Below the pieces are notes generated by a model. The model was not told where the DNA came from, did not search any database, and saw only the letters and a program-made list of their open reading frames with translations. Both the position numbers and the translations under genes were made by a program. Positions 1 through 7,834 of a stretch of DNA of 64,000 nt are shown here, piece by piece. Positions within the stretch are counted from its first letter, which is position 1, and the number at the start of each line of letters is the position of its first letter. Source of the DNA: Haliea sp963974125 (lineage in GTDB: Bacteria > Pseudomonadota > Gammaproteobacteria > Pseudomonadales > Halieaceae); contig CAXBCH010000002.1 in assembly GCA_963974125.1 (NCBI GenBank), positions 1 to 64,000 on the forward strand. The letters run 5' to 3'.

Positions 1-425
1 CGAATGCTGAAGGAAGGGAGGAGACCATCTCATCGAAAAAGGACATTCCCGCCCCAGATCAACGCGGCGGGTAGGCTGGAGCCACGGTACGTTGTCAGTG
101 CTGCGGTGAGCCGCGGGCGGGCTTCGAGCTGCAATGCCTCGCTTGGGCAATTGAGAGGCGAAGTCATGAGCGATGGCCCCTGCACCCCGCGTTGATTCGG
201 GGGGCGGGGGCTTCGAGACGGACTTGGAGGGCGTCGGTGCGCCCACTCAGTCTCCTTAGTGGCTGCCAACCTGCAGCCCTGAAAGTGGGAACAGGTCAGC
301 TCAACGAGCACCTTCGCCTTGCCAGGTGCCCAACCAGCTCACAGCGTACGCGGCCAGACGTCAGCGCAAGAACACAGCAGGCACGCGCGCCGCATGCGCC
401 CGGAATGGAGTATCGGAGTCCCCGT
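1..425. other. No supported gene
   Basis: Open frames exist on both strands here, but none has a plausible start with a ribosome binding site, and none gives a protein I recognise. The long plus-strand frames that enter from this region run antisense through the luciferase-like gene at 553-1440 and have shadow-like, arginine- and proline-rich composition. I see no RNA gene. The stretch may be the remnant of a neighbouring gene lying off the left edge. Confidence 0.5.
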
Positions 426-550
426 CTCCCGGAGCGACGCAGCGGCCGCCAGGCCGCTCCGCGAACGAAGCGATCCAAGGGGCACTCCCGGAGCTACGCA
501 GGGCCGGGACGCGCAGGCCGCCAGGCCGCCGGTGGAACGGAGCGATCAGA
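426..550. repeat. REP-like imperfect direct repeat with hairpin
   Basis: Two imperfect copies of one unit start at 426 and 485. Both begin CTCCCGGAGC-ACGCAG, share GGCCGCCAGGCCGC and end in a GAACG-AGCGATC block. The second copy has about 12 extra bases. The first copy contains a perfect hairpin, AGCGGCC (441-447), loop GCCA, GGCCGCT (452-458). It lies directly beyond the stop codon of the minus-strand gene at 553, so it could act as its terminator or be a dispersed REP-type element. Confidence 0.45.
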
Positions 551-552
551 AG

Positions 553-1440
553 TCACCCGTGCCGCAGCAGCAGATCCCCGAGCCTGTCGACTTCAGCGAT
601 ATCCGCCGTCGCCGGTACCAGGAAGACCTCCTCGCAGCCCGCTGCCTCGGCATTGTCCAGGGCCTCGAGAATGGCATCCCCGGAGCTGCGGTGCACCGAC
701 TCCGCCATCATTTTGGCGATCTCCGGCCCGGCGATGGCGAGGTAGTCGTAGACATAGTCGTACAACCGCTGCGGGCCGTTGTCGGCCAAAGTGCACCAGA
801 AGCCGCCGAGACGGTAGGGCTTGTGTTCCCGGCCCGCGGCGGCCCAGGCCTCGTCGGCGAGGCGGAAGGCGTTGGCCAGTTCGGCCCGTTCGCCGTTGCC
901 GGACCAGGCGTAGAGACCGTCGGCCCACTGGGCGCAGCGGGCAATACTCTTCGGACCGAGCGCACCGGCCAGCAATTGCGGGCCACCGTCGCGGGTGGGG
1001 AGGGGGCCGATGGCGCCGGCGCCGGGAATCACTTCCTGCTGGTTCCAGACCTGCCTGAGAGTGGCTACCTGCTGGTCCATGCGGCCGTAGCGGCCCTTGA
1101 AGGGCGCTTCGACCGCGGCATAGTCGGCCTCGCGGCCGCCATAGCCGACGCAGACGTGCTGTACGCGGCCACCGGAGAGGATGTCCAGGCTGGCCACCTC
1201 CTTGGCCACCTGCACCGCGCTGTGCATGGGCAGCACATACAGGGTCGGGGTGATCTGCACCCGCCTGGTACAGGCGGCCGCCGCTGCCAGCAGTACACGC
1301 ATGTCGAATGTGGGACCGTGGACGCGCTCGCCGCAGGAGACGCTGTGGAAGGGGCCGGCGTCGACGCGCTGGAACCATTGCAGATAGTCTTCGCGGGTCA
1401 GTCCGGCTTTCATGTAGGGCAGGCAGATTCCGGTTTTCAT
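553..1440 (-). CDS. Luciferase-like (LLM class) flavin-dependent oxidoreductase
   Basis: This 295-residue protein looks like the bacterial luciferase-like TIM-barrel family, which uses FMN or F420. It starts MKTGICLPYMKAG and contains the family-typical stretches CVGYGGREADY and LLAGALGPKSIARCAQWADG. The start at 1440 follows a GGAGGA ribosome binding site. It is divergent from a second luciferase-like gene at 1656 and close to two acyl-CoA dehydrogenases, which suggests a role in catabolism of a lipid, steroid or terpenoid. The substrate and the cofactor (FMN or F420) cannot be read from the sequence. Confidence 0.85.
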   Translation of the reverse strand: MKTGICLPYMKAGLTREDYLQWFQRVDAGPFHSVSCGERVHGPTFDMRVLLAAAAACTRRVQITPTLYVLPMHSAVQVAKEVASLDILSGGRVQHVCVGYGGREADYAAVEAPFKGRYGRMDQQVATLRQVWNQQEVIPGAGAIGPLPTRDGGPQLLAGALGPKSIARCAQWADGLYAWSGNGERAELANAFRLADEAWAAAGREHKPYRLGGFWCTLADNGPQRLYDYVYDYLAIAGPEIAKMMAESVHRSSGDAILEALDNAEAAGCEEVFLVPATADIAEVDRLGDLLLRHG

Positions 1441-1655
1441 CGTTGGGGTCCTCCAGTCGAGTGGGCGATTATGGCGCAGACTGTGGGCGCCAGCGCGCCC
1501 GGGCGTACACCTATCTGTACCAGCGACGGGCCTGTCGCGCGGCGGCTGGGCAGATTGGACCTCGCGACGACATTGTCGTGGCCGAGTCGCGACGCTCTGC
1601 GCTATAACCTCCGCTGCCGGCAGGGTTCGCCGTGCGAACATTGGAGAGTCAAGCA

Positions 1656-2684
1656 GTGACGATAAAAATCGACGGGCCGTTCTATGCCCAGTTGGGAGGT
1701 GCGGCCGCCGAAGCCCGGCGTCTGGCCGCGATCGGTTATGACGGGGTCTATACCCTGGAAGGCAGCTGGGACCCGTTCCTGCCGTTGGTGTTGGCGGCGG
1801 AGCACGCGCCGGGGCTGGATATCGCCACCGGCATTGCGGTCGCCTTTCCGCGCAATCCACTGCACCTCGCCTACCAGGCCTGGGATCTGCAGCGCTTCAG
1901 CGAGGGCCGCTTTCTGCTCGGTATCGGTTCCCAGATCAAGGCGCATATAGAGAAACGCTTCGGCATCGACTTTGACCCGCCGGCGACACGCATGCGCGAC
2001 TATATCCTTGCCCTGAAGGCGATTTTTGACTGTTGGCAGAACGGCACACGGCTTTCCTATGAGGGCAAATTCTATCGTCATACCCTGATGACGCCGATGT
2101 TCAACCCCGGCCCCAACCCGTTTGGGGTGCCGCCGATCATGCTCGGCGCCCTCGGCCCGCGGATGACGGAAATCGCCGGCGAGGTGGCCGATGGCCTGAT
2201 CGTCCACCCGTTCAACAACGAGCGTTTCCTGCGCGAGCAGGCGCTGCCGGCGGTGGAGCGGGGGCTGGCACAGGCCGGGAGGTCGCGCGCGGATTTCACC
2301 CTGCAGGTCAACGCCATTGTCATCACCGGAGAGGATACCGCGGGGCGCGAGGCCGCCGCCGCTGCCGTGCGCGGGCTGCTGGGGTTCTATGCCTCGACGC
2401 CTGCCTACCTGCCACCCATGGCGGCGATTGGCTACGCCGACCTGCAGCCGGAATTGAACACGCTCTCCAAGCAGGGGCAATGGGACGAGCTCGGCAAGCG
2501 CATCGATGATGAGTTTGTTGCCGCTTTCGCCGTCAGTGGCCATCCCGGTGATATCGCCGCGGCCCTGCTGGCGCGCTACGGTGACTGCGCAGACCGGCTG
2601 GCGATCTATGCTCCCTACGCGGCACCCGACGCCATGTGGCGGGAAATCCTGCAGGACCTGCGCCGGCTGCAGGCAACGGCCTGA
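1656..2684 (+). CDS. LLM class oxidoreductase, F420-dependent-like
   Basis: This 342-residue luciferase-like monooxygenase fold protein has the N-terminal segment GPFYAQLGGAAAEARRLAAIGYDGVYTLEG, then GRFLLGIGSQIKAHIEKRFG and the late motif MLGALGPRMTEIAGEVADG. It resembles the subgroup annotated as F420-dependent oxidoreductases in actinobacteria, but the cofactor is unproven here. I chose the GTG at 1656 because GGAGAG lies about 9 bases upstream. An in-frame GTG at 1632 would add eight residues. The gene points towards the acyl-CoA dehydrogenases and probably belongs to the same catabolic unit. Confidence 0.85.
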   Translation: MTIKIDGPFYAQLGGAAAEARRLAAIGYDGVYTLEGSWDPFLPLVLAAEHAPGLDIATGIAVAFPRNPLHLAYQAWDLQRFSEGRFLLGIGSQIKAHIEKRFGIDFDPPATRMRDYILALKAIFDCWQNGTRLSYEGKFYRHTLMTPMFNPGPNPFGVPPIMLGALGPRMTEIAGEVADGLIVHPFNNERFLREQALPAVERGLAQAGRSRADFTLQVNAIVITGEDTAGREAAAAAVRGLLGFYASTPAYLPPMAAIGYADLQPELNTLSKQGQWDELGKRIDDEFVAAFAVSGHPGDIAAALLARYGDCADRLAIYAPYAAPDAMWREILQDLRRLQATA

Positions 2685-2774
2685 GCGCTTTCGCCATTAA
2701 GTTTGGCCGCGGGCCCGCCTGCACCTTCAGGCCGCTGCGGTTATCATCTGTCCAGCAAACGCCCGGAGCCTGAG

Positions 2775-3962
2775 ATGAAGATACAATTTACCCCTGCCCA
2801 GCTTGAGCTGCGCGACGAGCTGCGCGCCTATTTTCGCGAGCTGATGACCCCGGAGTTGCGCGCCGAATGCGAGCGAGACATGGGCGAGGGCGGTGGTCCC
2901 CTGTGGCGCGCGGCGCTGGCGAAAATGGGTCGCGATGGCTGGATCGGCCTGGGCTGGCCCGAGGAATACGGCGGCCGCGGCCTGTCGCCACTAGAACAAT
3001 TCGTGTTCGTGGAGGAGGTCATGCGGGCGGGCTATCCGTTCCCGTTCCTCACCACCGAGTCCGTGGGCCCAACGCTGGCGGAGCACGGCAATGCCTGGAT
3101 CCGGGAGGAAATCGTGCCGCAGATTCTGCGCGGCGAGCTGCTGGTCTCCATTGGCTATTCCGAGCCCGGTGCCGGCACCGACCTGGCTTCCCTGCGCACC
3201 AGCGCGGTGCGTGACGGCGACGACTGGGTCATCAATGGGCAGAAGATGTGGACTTCCCTGGCCCATTTCTGCGACTACACCTGGCTGGCCGTGCGCACCG
3301 ATCCAGAGGCGCCGAAAAAGCACAAGGGCATCTCCATGTTCCTGGTGCCCAACAGCGATCCGGGCTGGAGCTGCACCCCGGTGCACACCCTGGGTGGTGT
3401 CCGTACCAACGCGACTTTCTACGACAATATCCGGGTCAGCGACGACCACCGGGTCGGGGAGCTGAATGGCGGCTGGAAGCTGATCACCAGCCAGCTCAAC
3501 CGGGAGCGGCTGAGCCTGATCAATTTCGGCCCCATCTCGGAACTCTTCAATCAGGTGGTGTACTGGGCGCGTGCCATGATCGCGGATGATGGCCAGCCGC
3601 TGGCAGCGCAGTCCTGGGTGCAGGCCAATCTGGCGCGCAGCCGGGCCCTGATCGAGTGCATGAAGCTGATCGTCTACAAGCAATCCTGGGCCATGACCGC
3701 GGGCACTCTCGGAATGGCCGACGCCTCTGCGGCCAAGGTCTTTGGCTCCGAGGGTTTTATCGAAGTCTACCGCCTGCTCGGGGAGATTGTCGCCGAGGCC
3801 GGCCTGCTGCGCTCACACTCGCCCGGCGCCCAGGAGCAGGCCGGTCGTATCGAACGCCTGTATCGCACCGCTTCCATCATTACTTTTGGTGGTGGTGCCA
3901 ACGAGATCCAGCGCGACATCATTTCCGCCGCGGGGCTGTGGATGCCCCGCGCCAGCCGCTGA
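2775..3962 (+). CDS. Acyl-CoA dehydrogenase
   Basis: This 395-residue flavoprotein should oxidise an acyl-CoA thioester at the alpha-beta bond and pass electrons to electron-transfer flavoprotein. The FAD and substrate motif GYSEPGAGTDLASLRT sits near residue 130, followed by INGQKMWTS. The C-terminal GGGANEIQRDIISAAGL is typical of the family. The ATG at 2775 follows GGAGCCTGAG. The next acyl-CoA dehydrogenase begins only 13 bases after the stop, so the two are surely co-transcribed and may form one hetero-oligomeric enzyme. Confidence 0.93.
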   Translation: MKIQFTPAQLELRDELRAYFRELMTPELRAECERDMGEGGGPLWRAALAKMGRDGWIGLGWPEEYGGRGLSPLEQFVFVEEVMRAGYPFPFLTTESVGPTLAEHGNAWIREEIVPQILRGELLVSIGYSEPGAGTDLASLRTSAVRDGDDWVINGQKMWTSLAHFCDYTWLAVRTDPEAPKKHKGISMFLVPNSDPGWSCTPVHTLGGVRTNATFYDNIRVSDDHRVGELNGGWKLITSQLNRERLSLINFGPISELFNQVVYWARAMIADDGQPLAAQSWVQANLARSRALIECMKLIVYKQSWAMTAGTLGMADASAAKVFGSEGFIEVYRLLGEIVAEAGLLRSHSPGAQEQAGRIERLYRTASIITFGGGANEIQRDIISAAGLWMPRASR

Positions 3963-3975
3963 GAGGAGCCCAGGT

Positions 3976-5103
3976 ATGGACTTTGGACTGTCCGACATTC
4001 AGGAACAGCTGCGTGGGCTTGCCCGCAAGATCCTCGACGATGCGGTAACTCCCACCAGCCTGGCGGCCTACGATGAATTCAAGGTTGCCCGTTTCGACCG
4101 GGAACTCTGGCAAACGCTACTCGAAGCCGGGTTGCCTGCCGCGGCGGTGGCGGAGGAATTTGGCGGCATGGGCCTGGGCTTTATGGAGCTGGGACTGTTT
4201 ATCGAGGAACTCGGACGCAGCGTGGCGCCGGTGCCGGTGCTGGCCCACTGTGTGTCGGCACTGCTGCCGCTGCAAAAATTCGCCCCGGCGGAGCTGCGTG
4301 AGCGAATCCTGCCTGCCGCAGCCCGTGGCGAGCTGCTGCTCACCGGCGACTTCTGGACCGGGTTGAGCAGTGCGGATCCGACCAGGGTCCAGGCGCGGCA
4401 GCAAGGCGATACGCTGATACTGGACGGCGAATGTGCCGCGGTACCGTTTGCCCGCGAGGCCGACTGGCTGCTGCTGCCAGTACGTCAAGGCGGCGCCACT
4501 GCCGTGGTTCTGCTGGACACCCGGACCGCGGGCGTCAGCCTGACCGACCTGCAGATGACCCACTTCGAGCCGCACTGCCGGGTAACCCTGGCTACTGTCA
4601 CTGTACCGCTAGCGGACGTTGTCATGGCAACCGGTGGCGAAGAGCTGTTGACCTGGACCCGCGAACGCTGCGCGGCTGCGCTCTGTGCCCAGCAACTGGG
4701 CGCCGCCGACCACGCCCTGCGCATGGCGGCCAGCTACACCAGTGAGCGGCAGCAGTTCGGAGTGCCCATTGCCACCTTCCAGGCGGTGGGGCACCGGCTG
4801 GCGGACTGCTACATTGATGTCGAATGCCTGCGGCTGTGCACCTGGCAGGCCCTATCCCTGCTCAGCGACGAGCAAGCAGCGACCACCGAGGTGCAGATCG
4901 CCAAGATCTGGGCAGGGGATGTTGGCCACCGCGTCAGCTATGCCTGCCAGCACGTGCATGGCGGCACCGGTATCGACCGCGACTATCCCCTCTGGCGCTA
5001 CTGTCTCTGGCTGCGCTACAACGAGATGGCACTGGGTTCCAGTGGCGCCCAGGTCGCCGCCCTCGGTCGGCGCCTGGCTCTGGGGGAGGGGCTGTTTGCT
5101 TAG
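3976..5103 (+). CDS. Acyl-CoA dehydrogenase, divergent partner subunit
   Basis: This 375-residue acyl-CoA dehydrogenase fold protein has the C-terminal four-helix region ERQQFGVPIATFQAVGHRLAD and QHVHGGTGIDRDYPLWR. In the second segment the position usually held by the catalytic base (Glu, as in GGxGxxxEYP) is Asp. The N-terminal FAD motif is degenerate compared with its neighbour. In actinobacterial steroid catabolism, adjacent genes of this kind encode alpha2beta2 dehydrogenases in which only one subunit is catalytic. That arrangement fits here but is an inference. Start at 3976 follows GAGAGGAGCCCAGGT. Confidence 0.9.
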   Translation: MDFGLSDIQEQLRGLARKILDDAVTPTSLAAYDEFKVARFDRELWQTLLEAGLPAAAVAEEFGGMGLGFMELGLFIEELGRSVAPVPVLAHCVSALLPLQKFAPAELRERILPAAARGELLLTGDFWTGLSSADPTRVQARQQGDTLILDGECAAVPFAREADWLLLPVRQGGATAVVLLDTRTAGVSLTDLQMTHFEPHCRVTLATVTVPLADVVMATGGEELLTWTRERCAAALCAQQLGAADHALRMAASYTSERQQFGVPIATFQAVGHRLADCYIDVECLRLCTWQALSLLSDEQAATTEVQIAKIWAGDVGHRVSYACQHVHGGTGIDRDYPLWRYCLWLRYNEMALGSSGAQVAALGRRLALGEGLFA

Positions 5104-5151
5104 GCTCAACCCCCTGCTGTAAAACCGGCGCCTGGGTTACACTGGGCGCCG

Positions 5152-5850
5152 ATGAAAGCTCTCGCCAATGCCTTGCCCGCTCTCCTGATCCTGTTGCTCG
5201 CCGCCTGCGCGAGCCAGGAACAGCGCCAGCCTGCTGCCTCCCGCACCGGTGTCGACTTCAGCGGCAGCTGGTCTCTGGACTACGGCCAGAGCGACAATAT
5301 CCAGGTGCGTCTCAATGGCCTGGTCCGGGAGCTGCAGCGCGAGGCGGAACGACGGGCCCAGGCCGCCGGCAGCGAGCGGCGCGGCCCCGGCGCTGCGCTG
5401 ATGGTTGGAGGCCCAGGCACGGACAGCGGTGTCTCAATCATTGGCCTGGCGCAGATGGCGGACCTGGTGACCAAGTCACAACTGCTGGATATCGAGCAGA
5501 ATCCGCGCCAGATACGTGTACGCCGGGAGGGCGATTTTGCCCTCGACTGCGACTTCCATGACGGTCGACCCACGGTGGTCGAGACACCGCTGGGCAGCGA
5601 GTTTTGCGGCTGGGATGGACACCAGCTGTTGTTTGTACTGGCACTGCCCGAAGGCCTGTCCATTCGCCATCGCCTGACTCTGGGACCCGCTGGCCAGATG
5701 CTCAATATTGCCACCACGGTCAGTTCCGACCGGGTGTCCTACCCGTTCACCCTGAACCGGGTCTACCGCCGCATGGATCCTGAGGCCCACGGTTTCTCCT
5801 GCGAACAGACCCTCACCCGAGGCAAAGTGTGCACTACCGAAACGCCCTGA
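5152..5850 (+). CDS. Putative lipoprotein, unknown function
   Basis: This 232-residue protein begins with a type II signal peptide, MKALANALPALLILLLAAC, with lipobox LAAC and modified Cys at residue 19. Asp is not visible at +2 (Ser-Gln follow the Ala), so outer-membrane sorting is likely. The rest is soluble, with a central segment rich in Arg and Gln and two later Cys residues that could form a disulphide. I do not recognise the family. Its last 22 bases overlap the next lipoprotein gene, so the two are probably translated together. Confidence 0.75.
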   Translation: MKALANALPALLILLLAACASQEQRQPAASRTGVDFSGSWSLDYGQSDNIQVRLNGLVRELQREAERRAQAAGSERRGPGAALMVGGPGTDSGVSIIGLAQMADLVTKSQLLDIEQNPRQIRVRREGDFALDCDFHDGRPTVVETPLGSEFCGWDGHQLLFVLALPEGLSIRHRLTLGPAGQMLNIATTVSSDRVSYPFTLNRVYRRMDPEAHGFSCEQTLTRGKVCTTETP

Positions 5851-6974
5851 CGTTGTTGCCGTGCCTGTCTCTGGGCGTGCTCCTGCTGTTGACTGGCTGT
5901 GCGAGTACGCCGGGGTCGCAATCGCCCCAGCCGCTGCCCATGGCGCTGCAAACCTGGCCTCCCCCGGTGGGGGCGGTCGCCCTGGAAACCCTGCCGGCGC
6001 CACCCCGGCCGGCGCTGGATCTGGCACTGGTGAGCTTTGACCCGGGCATCCCCGAGCAGACCGCGGGGCTCAGCCGCCAGGGCATTTTTCCCGACATCCG
6101 CCGGGCCGAGGCCCGCTACCTGCCCGTGCGCCTGCGCCAGGTCCTGCAGGCGAGCAACGCCTGGGGTGCGGTGCGGGTACTGCCGGAATCGCAGCCGGCC
6201 GCCACGCTGCAGCTGGAGGGCGAGATCCTGCATTCCGATGGCCGCTTCCTGGTTCTGCAGATCCGCGCCGAGGATGCCAGCGGCCGGGTCTGGCTGGACC
6301 GCGTCTATGCTGACGAGGCGCAGGGCACGGACTACCCGGTAGCGAACGACAGCGATCCTTTTATCGATCTCTACCGCCAGGTAGCAAACGACCTGCTGGC
6401 AACCTACCGCAGCCTCCCAGCCGCGGAAGTGCAGCAATTGCCCGAGATCGCACTGCTGCGGCAGGCGGCCTACCTGGCGCCGGAGTACTTTGCCGGGTTC
6501 GTGGCGGAGGATGCAGCGGGGCGCCAGCAGCTGCTGCGGCGACCCGCGGCCGATGACCCGATGCTGGCCCGGGTGGAACTCATTCGCAGCCAGGAGTTCC
6601 GCTTTATCGATACCGTCGATGAACAGTACGTTGACCTCTACCAGACCATGCAGCCCACCTACAACCTCTGGCGCCAGTACGGCCGCGAGCAGGCCCTGTA
6701 CCGGGAGGACTACCAGCGCCGACTGGCGCAGCGCGACCGCGCCGGTGCCCGGGGAACCTATGCCGCCATGGAGCAGACCTACAACGCGTTTAAATGGAGC
6801 AAGATCCAGCAACAGGACCTGGAAGATCTGGCGCGGGGATTCAACAATGAGGTTTTGCCAACGGTCCTTGAGGTCAGCGGCAGTGTCTACCGACTGAACG
6901 GCAGTCTGGAAAACCAGTACGACGAGTGGCGGGGGATTCTGCGGGAGATTTTCCGGCTGGAGTCAGGGCTGTAA
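5829..6974 (+). CDS. Putative lipoprotein, unknown function
   Basis: This 381-residue protein starts at a GTG inside the end of the preceding lipoprotein gene. The signal peptide ends in the lipobox LTGC (LLLLTGCAST). After a Pro-rich linker comes a domain that assembles DLALVSFDPGIP, VRLRQVLQAS, GAVRVLPES and a GEILHSDGRFLVLQI strand. This resembles outer-membrane-associated lipoproteins that sense or bind ligands, but I cannot name it. The second half is rich in Tyr, Arg and Gln and helical (DYQRRLAQRDRAGARGTY). The shared frame overlap suggests joint function with the gene at 5152. Confidence 0.75.
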   Translation: MHYRNALTLLPCLSLGVLLLLTGCASTPGSQSPQPLPMALQTWPPPVGAVALETLPAPPRPALDLALVSFDPGIPEQTAGLSRQGIFPDIRRAEARYLPVRLRQVLQASNAWGAVRVLPESQPAATLQLEGEILHSDGRFLVLQIRAEDASGRVWLDRVYADEAQGTDYPVANDSDPFIDLYRQVANDLLATYRSLPAAEVQQLPEIALLRQAAYLAPEYFAGFVAEDAAGRQQLLRRPAADDPMLARVELIRSQEFRFIDTVDEQYVDLYQTMQPTYNLWRQYGREQALYREDYQRRLAQRDRAGARGTYAAMEQTYNAFKWSKIQQQDLEDLARGFNNEVLPTVLEVSGSVYRLNGSLENQYDEWRGILREIFRLESGL

Positions 6975-6996
6975 CCCAGCTTCCCGTGCAAGCGCG

Positions 6997-7026
6997 GTCA
7001 CATGCAGATCTGTCACATGCAGATCT
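6997..7026. repeat. 15-bp tandem direct repeat upstream of an HTH gene
   Basis: GTCACATGCAGATCT occurs twice in perfect tandem (6997-7011 and 7012-7026), ending 34 bases before the ATG of the HTH protein at 7061. Each copy contains the palindrome AGATCT. The position suits an operator, perhaps for self-regulation by that protein, but a chance duplication is possible. Confidence 0.5.
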
Positions 7027-7060
7027 CGGCAACTGCCGCGGGTTGGGCTAAGCTGTAGCC

Positions 7061-7747
7061 ATGGCAGACAAAAAACCACAGGGCAACGACACCGAGAGCC
7101 TGCTGGCGGGCCTGATGCGCTTTAGCGGTCAGGTGGCCGGGGGGACACTGGAAATCGCCCGCCACACGGCCACCATGACCGCGATGTTCGGCGAGGGCTG
7201 GCTGCGCAATACACTGCTCAACAGTTTCGAGCCGGAGCGCCTGGAAGCGATGGCCGATGCCGGCCACTTCCTGCGCGACGCCCGCGAGACCGCAGGCCTG
7301 TCGCTCAAGGAGCTGGCCGACAGCCTCGGCGTTTCCGACAAGTCAGTGCTGGAAGATGTCGAGAGTGGGGAAAAAATCATGCCCCTGGAGCTGGTGCTGC
7401 GCAGCGCAAGCCTGCTGGCGAGGCACGATCCGGTGCCTTTTCTGATCAAGTTCCTGCGCACCTACAATCCCCAGCTGGAACAGGTTCTGGAGCAGTGGGG
7501 CGTAATGACCCTGCCGCGGCAGTATGAGCGCGAGCGCCGCTTCGTCAATGTCTATCGGCAGCACGACGAGCTGCGTACACTGACCGATGATGAACACGAG
7601 CGTTTTATCAGCTACATCGACAGTGCCGCGCAGCTGGTGCTGGATGTAATGATGAAGGAAAAGCTCGCCAACGCCCCGCCGCGGGCCCCTGTGCGCAAAC
7701 AGGCGCCCGCCCGGGCGCGCAAACGGGCGCCGCGCAAGCGCAGTTAG
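7061..7747 (+). CDS. Cro/CI-type helix-turn-helix protein
   Basis: This 228-residue protein has a phage-repressor-like HTH around residues 68-101 (LRDARETAGLSLKELADSLG, then VSDKSVLEDVESG). An N-terminal 60-residue segment, a helical middle, and a strongly basic, Ala/Pro/Arg/Lys-rich tail (RKQAPARARKRAPRKRS) surround it. The tail may bind DNA or RNA non-specifically. It is probably a transcription regulator of a family common in marine gammaproteobacteria. The target is unknown, and the direct repeat just upstream suggests autoregulation. Confidence 0.75.
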   Translation: MADKKPQGNDTESLLAGLMRFSGQVAGGTLEIARHTATMTAMFGEGWLRNTLLNSFEPERLEAMADAGHFLRDARETAGLSLKELADSLGVSDKSVLEDVESGEKIMPLELVLRSASLLARHDPVPFLIKFLRTYNPQLEQVLEQWGVMTLPRQYERERRFVNVYRQHDELRTLTDDEHERFISYIDSAAQLVLDVMMKEKLANAPPRAPVRKQAPARARKRAPRKRS

Positions 7748-7834
7748 CACCCCGACTCCTGCATATCGGGACATTCCGGGGCCGACTTTCCGGTACACTG
7801 GGCGTCCTTACCAGTGCCCTTCAGGATGGCCGGC

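Noticed and set aside
192..1659. Long plus-strand frames over the first luciferase-like gene
   Set aside because: They are antisense shadows with Arg/Pro/Gly-rich composition, no ribosome binding site and no family resemblance, while the minus strand encodes a clear luciferase-like protein.
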